The position numbers and the translations under genes were made by a program. From Manduca sexta (Eukaryota > Arthropoda > Insecta > Lepidoptera > Sphingidae), in contig NC_051121.1 of assembly GCF_014839805.1 (NCBI RefSeq), forward strand, positions 7,857,116 through 7,921,115: a stretch of 64,000 nt of DNA, read 5' to 3'. This document shows, in pieces, positions 10,301-19,623 of the stretch. Positions within the stretch are counted from its first letter, which is position 1, and the number at the start of each line of letters is the position of its first letter. Under the pieces are notes generated by a model, which worked only from the letters and a program-made list of their open reading frames with translations, had not been told where the DNA came from and searched no databases.

Positions 10301-12361
10301 CTCACACTACACGCACACACACGTGCTGCCCGCGCGCCGCCCGCAGGCGCTCGCGCTCGCCACCGCGCTGCACTACCCCGACCTCTCCATACAGGTACAC
10401 CTCACACTACACGCACACACACGTGCTGCCCGCGCGCCGCCCGCAGGCGCTCGCGCTCGCCACCGCGCTGCACTACCCCGACCTCTCCATACAGGTACAC
10501 CTCACACTACACGCACACACACGTGCTGCCCGCGCGCCGCCCGCAGGCGCTCGCGCTCGCCACCGCGCTGCACTACCCCGACCTCTCCATACAGGTACAC
10601 CTCACACTACACGCACACACACGTGCTGCCCGCGCGCCGCCCGCAGGCGCTCGCGCTCGCCACCGCGCTGCACTACCCCGACCTCTCCATACAGGTACAC
10701 CTCACACTACACGCACACACACGAGCTGCCCGCGCGCGCGCCGCCCGCAGGCGCTCGCGCTCGCCACCGCGCTGCACTACCCCGACCTCTCCATACAGGT
10801 ACACCTCACACTACACGCACACACACGTGCTGCCCGCGCGCCGCCCGCAGGCGCTCGCGCTCGCCACCGCGCTGCACTACCCCGACCTCTCCATACAGGT
10901 ACACCTCACACTACACGCACACACACGTGCTGCCCGCGCGCCGCCCGCAGGCGCTCGCGCTCGCCACCGCGCTGCACTACCCCGACCTCTCCATACAGGT
11001 ACACCTCACACTACACGCACACACACGTGCTGCCCGCGCGCCGCCCGCAGGCGCTCGCGCTCGCCACCGCGCTGCACTACCCCGACCTCTCCATACAGGT
11101 ACACCTCACACTACACGCACACACACGTGCTGCCCGCGCGCCGCCCGCAGGCGCTCGCGCTCGCCACCGCGCTGCACTACCCCGACCTCTCCATACAGGT
11201 ACACCTCACACTACACGCACACACACGTGCTGCCCGCGCGCCGCCCGCAGGCCTCAGTCGCTGATAACCGCGCTGCACTACCCCGACCTCTCCATACAGG
11301 TACACCTCACACTACACGCACACACACGTGCTGCCCGCGCGCCGCCCGCAGGCGCTCGCGCTCGCCACCGCGCTGCACTACCCCGACCTCTCCATACAGG
11401 TACACCTCACACTACACGCACACACACGTGCTGCCCGCGCGCCGCCCGCAGGCGCCTCGCGCTCGCCACCGCGCTGCACTACCCCGACCTCTCCATACAG
11501 GTACACCTCACACTACACGCACACACACGTGCTGCCCGCGCGCCGCCCGCAGGCGCTCGCGCTCGCCACCGCGCTGCACTACCCCGACCTCTCCATACAG
11601 GTACACCTCACACTACACGCACACACACGTGCTGCCCGCGCGCCGCCCGCAGGCGCTCGCGCTCGCCACCGCGCTGCACTACCCCGACCTCTCCATACAG
11701 GTACACCTCACACTACACGCACACACACGTGCTGCCCGCGCGCCGCCCGCAGGCGCTCGCGCTCGCCACCGCGCTGCACTACCCCGACCTCTCCATACAG
11801 GTACACCTCACACTACACGCACACACACAAACACGTACACGTGCTGCTCGCATGTACGCACGCACACGCGCACACACACAGTCACATTACGCACGTACAC
11901 CCACACACTTATACGCACATACACAAATACTCACACACAGGCACACATTCACATTTACGCAGATACACGCACACATATTTTTTATGGGGCGGATGACCCA
12001 TCACATCAAGGTATTCGTACAGAGAATAGGTTTTTAGAAGACTTCTCCAATTTTATTCCCTGGTATTTTTTTTTAAAACGCCGCAGACGTTGATAATATT
12101 GTTTAGAACTATCCTGATAAATGAATGATCCCATGTAAATATTTTTTTAACTATTATTGATTACAGGGATGCGTAGAAGTATTGGACAGTCTTCGCGACG
12201 GCGACTTCGGTCCGTGCGAGACAGAGATCTCGTCGTACATGGAAGCGTGCAGCGCGAAGTTCCCGTACGCGCTGGCGTTCAAGCCGCCTGCGCCCGCGCC
12301 GGCCGCGGAGGAGGACGGCGCCGACGACGCGCCGCCCGCCAAGGACCCCGTCGCCAACTAG
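4332..12361 (+). CDS. NAA15: NatA auxiliary subunit NAA15, 3' exons (partial gene)
   Basis: C-terminal 279 residues of the NatA auxiliary subunit, which binds the catalytic subunit NAA10 and the ribosome so that nascent proteins are N-terminally acetylated. Six exons: 4332-4429, 4984-5082, 7925-8033, 8577-8740, 9118-9294, 12167-12361. All have GT/AG borders and compatible phases (842 nt = 2 nt of a split codon plus 280 codons with TAG stop). Diagnostic matches to animal NAA15 include LKKLRNKQRKAKRKAE, LVPDKLAR, THLMAFEIYYRK, PLLMLQSIKRAW, HLHECLVRF, VEVLDSL and KFPYALAFKPP. The first exons encode the basic helical stretch, the middle ones the TPR-like alpha-alpha solenoid. The tail (residues after KPP) is rich in Ala, Pro, Glu and Asp. 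Exons are GC-rich against AT-rich introns. The last intron contains the 100-bp exon/donor tandem array; the first donor (9294) gives the conserved ...LSIQ-GCVEVL junction. The upstream part of the gene is outside the window. Confidence 0.93.
4470..4640 (+). repeat. Interspersed repeat, family E (GCACCTGATGGTGAG)
   Basis: Fragment in the NAA15 intron sharing CTGCACCTGATGGTGAGTG, CCCTCGCCAGCCGACACAAA and ATGCCGGCAT with the fuller copies at 22978-23395 and 47155-47395. No coding capacity is seen; likely the 3' end of a retroelement. Confidence 0.6.
5187..5564 (-). pseudogene. Non-LTR retrotransposon (Jockey/CR1-like), C-terminal ORF2 fragment
   Basis: The minus-strand open frame of 125 residues ends with FRNSYLCRTIRLWNGLPAHV, then FPPSYTLGSFQRSVKKQL and a stop. 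The pattern SF/SYxxRTxxLWNxLPxxVFPxxYxLxxFKxxVxxxL is the usual C-terminal end of insect Jockey/CR1-type LINE polyproteins, downstream of the reverse transcriptase domain. The catalytic domain is absent, so this is a 5'-truncated dead copy lying antisense in an NAA15 intron. Confidence 0.75.
6336..6604 (+). mobile_element. Interspersed element, family H, short internally deleted copy
   Basis: Starts ACTAGCTTCCGCCCGCAGCT and ends GATTTATTATAAGTATAGAT. It is nearly identical to the ends and middle of the longer copy at 32105-32912, but lacks two internal blocks: a join after GAAATCGAAGGAA and another after GGAAGCTTAAAAAT. No transposase is present. The open frame 6201-6536 merely crosses it. 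Confidence 0.7.
7325..7510 (+). repeat. SINE family B fragment joined to hAT MITE fragment
   Basis: 7326-7445 matches the SINE B body (GAAAACATCGTGAGGAAACC ... GTGTGTGAAGTCTGCCAAT ... GGTGGATTAAGGCCTAATCC). It runs directly into CAGTGGCGAAGCGTTCATAC, the end of the hAT MITE family seen at 41148-41313. Either the MITE inserted into the SINE and lost one side, or the two were joined by deletion. Confidence 0.6.
7790..7875 (+). repeat. CA-rich microsatellite with small inverted repeat
   Basis: Two short (CA)n tracts flank an AGAAGTTATATATAAC / GTATAACTTCT inverted motif about 50 bp before the acceptor of the 7925 exon of NAA15. No function is inferred. Confidence 0.55.
8340..8480 (+). mobile_element. 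Degenerate tRNA-derived SINE, family A
   Basis: TGAGGTCCTGGGTTCGATCC carries the B-box, followed by a diverged body with CCCCTATCACATTGAGG. It lies in the NAA15 intron about 100 bp before the exon at 8577. It is too diverged to place its ends exactly. Confidence 0.6.
9220..11828 (+). repeat. 100-bp minisatellite containing exon end, splice donor and intron start of NAA15
   Basis: Period is exactly 100 bp. The unit is 75 bp of NAA15 exon sequence (from CACGTGCTGCCC to CTCTCCATACAG) plus the first 25 bp of the intron (GTACACCTCACACTACACG...). The exon end with donor ACAG|GTACAC occurs 26 times: at 9294, then every 100 bp to 10694, then at 10798, 10898, 10998, 11098, 11198, 11299, 11399, 11500, 11600, 11700 and 11800. 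Units are essentially identical except a 104-bp unit near 10720, a 101-bp unit near 11250 (GCCTCAGTCGCTGATAAC) and a 101-bp unit near 11450. Because 100 is not a multiple of 3, the array is open in all three plus frames for long stretches. The very long open frames across it are a by-product, not separate genes. Confidence 0.95.
11829..11976 (+). repeat. CA-rich degenerate tail of the NAA15 array
   Basis: After the last regular unit the sequence becomes irregular CA/CACG repeats, containing one damaged unit start (ACACGTGCTGCTCGCATG near 11838). This looks like the decayed or ancestral edge of the array, where the CA-rich intron start may have given the slippage substrate. Confidence 0.7.
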
Positions 12362-13474
12362 CCGCCCTCACCACCACATCTCCACACCACCACCGCAGAG
12401 TTGGCATCGGACGAAATTAACCAAACGAACGCTCGTACGCACGATCTGTCCACCGATGTACCAATGCTCATACTTCTCTCGCACGGCTGCTTTTTAACAA
12501 TATAATATTACGTTTCTAGCATTTGTGGCAATTTTTTAACCCAAAGCCTCAAACCTCGTTGACATGAATGATGTCAAAATGACCGTTTTTATAACGTCGG
12601 ATTTCGTTGACTTTGTGTGACTATCCATAGTGTATTATTAAAAAGTGGCAGTGTATCCATAAATTGTTTGTTCTCATATGATCTAAAACGTGTTAAGTAA
12701 GTACTGTTTTTAAACATATCTCTGATGTTCAGGAAAAATGTTCAATGAAATGTTAGATAGTTTTAAGACTGCCGTATTCGATGGATCGTGTTTCTTCTAA
12801 ATGTAAGTACGTTATTTCTTCGATCTCAATTCTGTTTGTGAGACGGACCTCGATGTGTGAGTAGTCTAATACTTTTCCGATTCCTGTGTGAATTGAACAA
12901 AAACAAATTTTTGTGCCGGTCTCGACTGAACCTAAAGTAAGGTACTTTCTTAATTGTATGGGTTTACACGTGATCTAAGATACTGATTATTACTAACAGA
13001 AAAAAAATTACAATGATTTTTTTATCGTGGCACGATACGCTAAACTGTTAGTTTAATACCGCCTATTCGTTCAACACACATTCAACCATTATCATTATAA
13101 ATTTTAAACTATTCTATAGCATGACAAGGCGGTAAGTCGATATATTTGAATCATGTCTAATTTAATTTAAAAATACACGAAGTGGTATTTAGCTATGAGC
13201 TCACATATCGAGGTTAAGTGAAGTTAATGATGCAATTTTAATACTGGAACGTTTCTCAACCACGATATAAAACCTATTTATAATAAAATTTTACATTATC
13301 TACTAATATTATGTATGCTGGATCCGATCGTTTGGAGTCTGTCATATTAGAGGGGGTAATTCTCATAAAGAGGACATATCTGTCAGTATATTTTATTGAA
13401 ATGCCAAGTGTCGTGAAAAATAGTCTTTCCATATTGTAATGATTTCTTATGTTTACGCGAATGTTAGATATTAA

Positions 13475-13653
13475 AATAAAACTTTTTTTACTGATTTTAT
13501 GGCGGTTTTTTATATTATAATTTTCGCCTTAGAATTGGACTTTGCAGCCTTCGTAGTCACGGGGCGGACTCACGAAGGCTGCAAAGTCTTCGAAACGTTG
13601 GCAGAAAATTATAGTATAAAAAACCGCGGTAAAATCAGCAAAATAGTTTTATT
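13475..13653. mobile_element. Hairpin-forming MITE, family D
   Basis: A 179-bp inverted repeat. The left arm starts AATAAAAC, with GGCGGTTTTTTATATTATAA and TTTGCAGCCTTCGT. The right arm is its diverged reverse complement, ending GTTTTATT. It is flanked on both sides by TTAA. Related copies at 16.3, 32.9-33.4, 53.3 and 61.4 kb share GAAGGCTGYAAAGTCTTCGA and the AATAAAATCCGAAAAATAG end. The TTAA flanks are not seen at those copies, so a piggyBac origin is not established. Confidence 0.7.
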
Positions 13654-15936
13654 TTAATTTCCATATTGTGTTCCGTATTTCGTTTGGGTTATTTATCTGT
13701 TCCTAGTGCGGAACATGCTGCTAAGTGGTCACTCTCGTATTTCTATATAATATTATGTCGTTACTATTCATGTATGAAGATTTTTTTTCTCCATGACTGC
13801 CGACATATTTGTCCGTTTGTTGTGAATAACCCTTGGAAGAATGTCACAAAGACTATGGTGTGGTTTTTGAGGGTTTGCATCGGTTTTTGTTTTTATATCG
13901 AAATGAGATCATTGAGCTGTACTGGTAAAAAAAAATTTACAATGAAAGAGATCGCTATGCATTGCGTAGTATATAGTTGTACGTTTCATTTATGTACGTA
14001 CTTTTAATTACTCTTCACAATATAACAGGAAACGATATTTATTAATCCATTCAGCAGCTCATAAATCCGTTGGAACGCCAGCGTTCTTAAATAGACATCA
14101 TCAAGCATGTTCCTTTTCGTTTAGATATTAAGGTTTTCTTTGCTATGATCGTCTAAAATTTGCGTACGCTTAACTGTTATTGCTTTCTTTACTCATGTAC
14201 GTGTTTACTTGTTATTATAAACTAACCTGACGTATATCACGGCCGTATATATTTTGAAAGACAGTGCTGTGTTCGAGACCGCATCGGCACACAACGGGCG
14301 GTGTTAACAAATCAATCCCACTTTTGAACAAAAATTTAAGTAAATATTTAATGTGTTGAACTCAAAAAACGAGGGTTAAGCTGTTATTTAATAGTTTTCA
14401 GCTGGATCGGCGCTGTTAAAAAAAGTCAGATGTCAAAATCTGTCTTATATTGTGACTTATAATGTCATGTGAGGTGATGTTAATGAGTTATTAATAGCGA
14501 CATCTTGAGATGCCGAACTTAGTTTGACAGCTTCTCATCTGATATCACATTTGAGAGCGAAACTGGTTTGCATTTATTAATACGGCACTACATTTGACCA
14601 CACCGATGGACATAACTTCTGTAATGTCATTATCAACTTCAAGGTGACAATTATAAAACTTTCATTGTTCGATATAGCTGAGACTAGTCCCGACACAGAC
14701 TAAAGCTTAAGCATCGTGTCATATTGTACTATTGACGGTTTCTCCTTAACGTGGGTTGGGCCTAAAATAGTAGTTTAAAAAAAATGGCATGTGATCTGTT
14801 TAAAAACTGTTTTGAATGTTGAACGCAATAGGTTCGCCAAAGAAGTTAGGGACCGGTACTTGAGTGTTGGTACTTGCGTCCGTTCTGTGATCCACGAGAA
14901 ATGGCGCGTCGGTCTCGACGCGTCCTCTGCAGCAATTTGTACAATAAAGTCTTCATTAATAAAACTAGTGTAAATTTCAATATAATTATAATAAGTGATT
15001 TGGTCTAAAAATCTATGTAATCTCTTAATTTCTATGCGAAGTTGACAACGTGCAACGTCCAAGTGTTCAATAATCAAATTGTAATATTAGGATCGATTCA
15101 ATAACGACTGGTTTTGATGTGTATAAAAGTTTGCGGCAAAGTAGAACCTCCACGCGGTACTGATTGCTGTTTACTGAATTGACGCTTTGTAAATAATTCT
15201 TATTTTTAAGTTTGTATTGTACAATATGGTTAGAATTCTAAAGTGTTTGTCGACTTGATATTCGATGACTGTGCGGGGCGCTAGCGTGTTTGATTGATAA
15301 AATATGGACTCAAATGTAACGGATTAGTTTTTCATTTTTGTAGATATGTGTAAAGTTTGGACAATAATTGTAATTATTATACTCCAAATTGTATGAAATG
15401 GCATCGTTTGCGATCGGTGAGCAGCTGCCGGGCACGACGGGGGTGTGTGCCTTCTATTTATCACAATTAAATGGTGGCATTCATTTATATTCTATTGAGT
15501 TTTTGTTTTCTTTCTACTGAAAACAGTGTACTTTTTTATATCTAGGTATGTTTCCATGATACATACACCTTGATGTTCCTCCTAACATGAAAACAACAAA
15601 AAAAATATGTCTGACTTAACTAATTTCAACATTGATTATTTTTATTGTAAAATAACACTGTTTTCAACATAGAACATTCACAATGTCAGATTCTGATGTT
15701 GAGCAAATAGCTCCATAGTTTTAGATCGTGTTTACTTTTTGCCACAGTCCAGTCGTTTATATTGAAAATTAGGAGTAAAACTTCAGTATTGACCTATAAA
15801 ATTGAAATGTTTATTTCTGAAGAAAACCCCCAAAATTATCACACAATTGTTCAACTAGTTAAAAGCCATGTTGATTTTATGGTATTTGTGTTGAGTGATC
15901 GGAGTATTTGTACCCGTTCCACCTTGTACATAAAGT

Positions 15937-15942
15937 AATAAA
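15937..15942 (+). terminator. Candidate NAA15 poly(A) signal
   Basis: AATAAA on the plus strand, followed by a T-rich stretch. It is the last such signal before the convergent DCTD gene. Confidence 0.5.
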
Positions 15943-15970
15943 ATTTTATTTTACAAAAATTCATTTATGT

Positions 15971-15976
15971 TTTATT
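15971..15976 (-). terminator. Candidate DCTD poly(A) signal
   Basis: AATAAA on the minus strand (TTTATT on plus), 128 nt after the DCTD stop codon. Cleavage 10-30 nt downstream would fall at or inside the presumed NAA15 3' end, so the two transcripts would overlap tail to tail. Confidence 0.55.
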
Positions 15977-16103
15977 TACATAATCATTTCTTATACAATG
16001 TGTTAATATTTCATTTTTTTAAAACAAAATAGCAACGTTTCTTATCTATAATATGTCATACTATCCTTTACTTATAAAGGATACTTATTACGAAATTTTA
16101 AAA

Positions 16104-18388
16104 TTATTTTTTAGGGCTTGTTAATTCCCAGTCAACTTCAAAATTGATTTCAATCTTACTTCTCTGTGGTATAAATTGTCTGTAACAAAAGGAAATACCA
16201 TAATTATAAAAAAATATATGATTATAATTTAAAGAATTCATATTATGATATATTAAAGCCACATTTATTTTATTTGTATGTAACATTAGTCCGCCCCGAG
16301 ACCATGAAGGCTGTAAAGTCTTTGAGACTTCAGAAGAAAATTATAATAATACATTTATGTATTAATAATATTATGTATATGATAAATAAGTACCTGTATA
16401 TAACTTTAGCAGAATCAAACATCCTTTTAGAAGCAATGTATTCTATTTTGTGTGCATTTTTGTCACTAAGATATACCACTTCTTTTATGCCTGACTGTAT
16501 GATCACTTTAGCACACTCATTGCAGGGAAACAAGCCCACATATATGCTGCACCCTTTAACATCGCTTGAGTTTTTGTTGAGTATAGCGTTTACTTCTGCA
16601 TGGCATACTAGAAAAAAAATAAACACATTTTTTTACGTATTAGGCAAATTTACTCTATGGATTCAAAAAGTAAGAAATTAATAAGTAATAAAAGTACAAA
16701 ATTATACAGAGTAACTTTCTTAAGTTCTAATGACAAAAAAACACCAAGAAAAAGAAATCAATAGCTGGATAGTCAAGGGATAATAATCTGTCAGTCAACA
16801 TTTTATTTCGACACCACTGAACTTTTCATAAGGTACAGTGAAGTCAAAGCCATATCAATATAAAAAACATAGACGTGCCATAATTATTTCCCAATATTAC
16901 TTGCTATTTTCAGGCACATCATTCATGAATAAGGAATCAGGACTATGTTGGGGTCTTTTCCTTGACACATTAAATAGGATTTCAATTGTTTTAAAATAAA
17001 ATAATTTGTAGGTTAAAAAAAAAATTACATATTAATTTTCAAATGACAAAAATTTTTTTTTGAAGTATTACTTTGTGGAACACCATAGTACATTTATATT
17101 TCAAGTTAATAAATCTTATTCAAGACATTTCAAGAGGTTGAGAAATTATACGCATTGCTTCTGAGTAAGTCAATTATAGAGTGTATATTGTATAAATATT
17201 TTTTCTTACCATATAGATGTTTATTGTCTAAAGGTGATGATGTATTCTTTGACCAGGGAAACTCATCATCACTGCAGCCAATTGGCATACCATTATACCT
17301 GGAAAAACCCATGACATTTTTTTTATGTCGCAGATTAATTGTAAGTGTCCAGAAATAAGTGCAAAAGAAAATAGTTGTTAAACAGTATTTATTTATTTAT
17401 AATCGGGACAACCAGTAGTTGTTACAATATAACTAGCTCCAATAAAATATAACAGTAATAAGAGGCTTAAATGCACAACATTTTAAGGTGTCACAGCATG
17501 CATTGACAGAAAAAAAATTAAATAATACCAGTATTATTAATTTACAAACTGACCATTTCGCCCTTTTGACTTTGTACTTGGCCAACAGTAATAAAAAGAA
17601 AAATATGTTTATTTTGTTATAATCATCCTGTTTTCTTGTTTTCTGAATGATTAATGTGCAATTTAATTAAGTCTTGGATTTTTTAAATTAATAATGATAG
17701 TTTCAATTATGTTGTCTTCTAAAAAACCTATGGTCATAACCCCCATATTGTGACTTAATTGGAATGTGAGTGGTATGAACTTAAAATATAATTTTCACCA
17801 ACTGTAATAAGTAGAAGGAGTAACATAATCCCTGGAGGATCTAAGCATTGGATATTACTTTAGAAGATATCAGCAAGCAAAGCACTCTATGCAAGACAGT
17901 TTACTGAAAGAAATGAATTTTTTTAACACAAGCTCTTGTTTTATTACAGTCATCTTTATTCTGAAAACGCTTGAAAGGCCTTATTTTGTTATTTTTTTTT
18001 ATTTTGATTAAAGATTACAATTTTCATCCGCAAATTATTTCTGATTACAAAGCGTATGTAAGATTTTGTAAGGTTATGGATGTATTTACCCAACACCAAC
18101 TATGATATTATCCTTGTTTACGATACATGCTCCCACTTGACAACTAGGATCTTTGCTGCGTTTTGCCGCCAATACTGCTACCGCCATAAAATACTCACAC
18201 CAGTCGATGTATCCTTCTCTCTTTGTTACTGTTTGGTTACTAAAACATGAAATTTAACTTATAGAACCCAGAGAATGAAACTTGAATGCCTATTAAGTAT
18301 TATTTGCTGCATAGCTAGGCCTTTCGCCAGTTCTTATAGACACATACGTTTGTAAACACAAGTCATTGATTTTTTCCACCAGGTCCAT
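16104..18388 (-). CDS. DCTD: Deoxycytidylate (dCMP) deaminase, five exons
   Basis: Converts dCMP to dUMP, supplying thymidylate synthase with substrate. Exons on the minus strand: 18348-18388, 18090-18239, 17210-17298, 16394-16607, 16104-16179. All have GT/AG borders and phases that join to 570 nt (189 residues plus TAA; the human enzyme is 178). Visible motifs are [17 protein letters not shown] (29-45), VGACIVN (49-55), [13 protein letters not shown] (64-76), the zinc site CHAEVNAI (His96, catalytic Glu98) and PCNEC (Cys122, Cys125), then a C-terminal [13 protein letters not shown] strand. All catalytic and zinc residues are present, so the gene looks functional. The first exon (M-D-L-V-E-K...) was chosen because it is the only nearby ATG with a good donor and the needed phase; its confidence is lower. 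The gene is convergent with NAA15. A hAT MITE lies 91 bp upstream of the start codon, and a MITE fragment sits in the last intron. Confidence 0.93.
16287..16350. mobile_element. MITE family D fragment in the last DCTD intron
   Basis: Contains ACCATGAAGGCTGTAAAGTC and AGAAGAAAATTATAATAATA, matching the centre of the copies at 13.5, 33.0 and 53.4 kb. Only one arm remains. Confidence 0.6.
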
Positions 18389-18479
18389 AATAATTTATTT
18401 TGTTTTAGAATTTAGATTAATAATTGAATAAATTGTTATTGTTGTCCACAGTTAATTATTCGATTACTTTCTATTCTTA

Positions 18480-18911
18480 CAGAGTTGCCAGGGCCCTCGA
18501 GTCGTAAGTTACATTTCGTTTCCTAAAATGTTACATTTTTGCTGCAAAAGTTACATTATTGTTTTTTTTTAAATTTACGCGTTTTTGGGCAAGCATTTAT
18601 GTAGCTACGAAACCGCGGGGACTCGCGAAGTAAGAAATGTGCGCGCGCACACTCAAGCAAAAAAAAGTTTTAATATATGCAAAGCCATCTCTAAGTGTGA
18701 TATGGAGTGAAATACTTTTTAGACCCGCCAGTTTTAGGTGCGTTGAATAGAAATGCGTTCTTAAACTGTTTACAATAAAAAATTTGTACTACAAATCCCG
18801 TTGTTCTCAAAAGTTACGAAAAGTGCCTTAAATATAAAAATTACTTACATGTAATGCGAGGGGGTCAAAAGTAACGAAAAATGTAAGAAATGTAACCTTC
18901 TGGCAACACTG
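18480..18911. mobile_element. hAT-type MITE upstream of DCTD
   Basis: A 432-bp element with terminal inverted repeats CAGAGTTGCCAG (left) and CTGGCAACACTG (right). A second inverted match lies just inside: GTTACATTTCG against CGAAAAATGTAAGAAATGTAAC. Flanks TATTCTTA/CATTCTTA match at 7 of 8 positions, the hAT duplication length. It begins 91 bp from the DCTD start codon, so it probably lies in or next to the promoter or 5' UTR. No transposase is present. Confidence 0.75.
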
Positions 18912-19077
18912 CATTCTTATTATGACAGCGGTTATAACTTTTAAATTCTAACCTAAAATTTTTTTTACTTTATTCTTGGCCATGGATACATGTCCTTCAG
19001 CCGAAACTTAAAGGCTTAAATAGTGTTGCCAGATGAATGGAGCTGCTATTAGCGCATAGAATCAGTAAAATATATTA

Positions 19078-19619
19078 GGCCAGCTCCACACGTTGGCCCA
19101 AACGTTGGCCCTAACGGCAGTCATCCAACGTGTGGATCAAGGAAATGCTATTGGCTCCAACGTTGGAGCGAGCGTTATGAGCGTTGTTAAGCATTGATTG
19201 AGGGCCGGCGCGTGTCAGTTTTTTGACAAAAGATCAAAGGAATCTGCACCAACGTTGGCGGTCCGTCCACACATTGGTTATTTGCTCAGTCCTGTTGCAA
19301 CACGCCTTAAGTGCATACGTCGAGCGATAATGTCATCATCCACAAAATCGTCCCGCGCGTGGACAAATGAAAAAGTTATAGAATTTGTAGAACAATACCA
19401 ACCACATCCTATAATATGGAACGCATCTCGCATGGATCATAAGAATAAAAATACTGTAACTGAGTACTGTAAAAGCGCTTAGAGCAATTACGATTTTTGT
19501 TTCTGACATTCTTCCGCTGACTTTGTCGAGTTAAGACTAGTATAAAAGCTAACGTGTGGACGACTCACGAGATTAACGAACGTTGGCTCGAGCGTTGGGA
19601 TCAACGTGTGGATCCGGCC
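19078..19619 (+). mobile_element. TIR element with AACGTTGG subterminal repeats and a MADF fragment
   Basis: Ends are GGCCAGCTCCACACGTTGG at the left and CAACGTGTGGATCCGGCC at the right (inverted, near-perfect), flanked by TTA and TAA. AACGTTGG occurs four times, with further near-matches, in direct and inverted order, like transposase-binding repeats. It carries a short MADF-like reading frame. A MADF/Myb-type second protein is typical of PIF/Harbinger transposons, so this is probably an internally deleted element of that kind; the superfamily call is inference. Confidence 0.65.
19330..19482 (+). pseudogene. Truncated MADF-domain protein fragment
   Basis: ATG-initiated frame of 50 residues with RAWTNEKVIEFVEQYQPHP, then IIWNASRMDHKNKN, followed by a stop. 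The helix-rich start and the P-x-I-W-N motif are those of MADF (Myb/SANT-like) DNA-binding domains, which are about 80-90 residues long, so roughly half is missing. It lies inside the TIR element at 19078-19619 and is probably a deletion product of its second protein rather than a host gene. Confidence 0.55.
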
Positions 19620-19623
19620 TAAA

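Larger units (their letters stand above)
12362..15960 (+). other. Probable NAA15 3' UTR and intergenic spacer
   Basis: No open frame in this stretch looks like a gene. Candidate NAA15 poly(A) signals are AATAAA at 14943-14948 and at 15937-15942; an earlier AATAAA at 13475-13480 lies in a MITE. If the last one is used, the 3' UTR is about 3.6 kb. An inverted-repeat element sits at 13475-13653. Which signal is used cannot be decided from sequence. Confidence 0.5.

Noticed and set aside
9220..11828. CRISPR-like array
   Set aside because: Units are contiguous repeats without unique spacers, in a eukaryotic intron.
9079..12093. Very long open reading frames (up to about 1000 codons, three frames) across the repeat array
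   Set aside because: They arise because the 100-bp unit has no stop in any plus frame. They read the same repeat in shifted frames and run over the splice donors of NAA15; no conserved protein corresponds to them.
14775..15077. 100-codon minus-strand frame in the NAA15 3' region
   Set aside because: Composition and lack of motifs suggest chance; it lies antisense in a likely 3' UTR.
16274..16681. 135-codon plus-strand frame
   Set aside because: Antisense shadow of the DCTD exon at 16394-16607.
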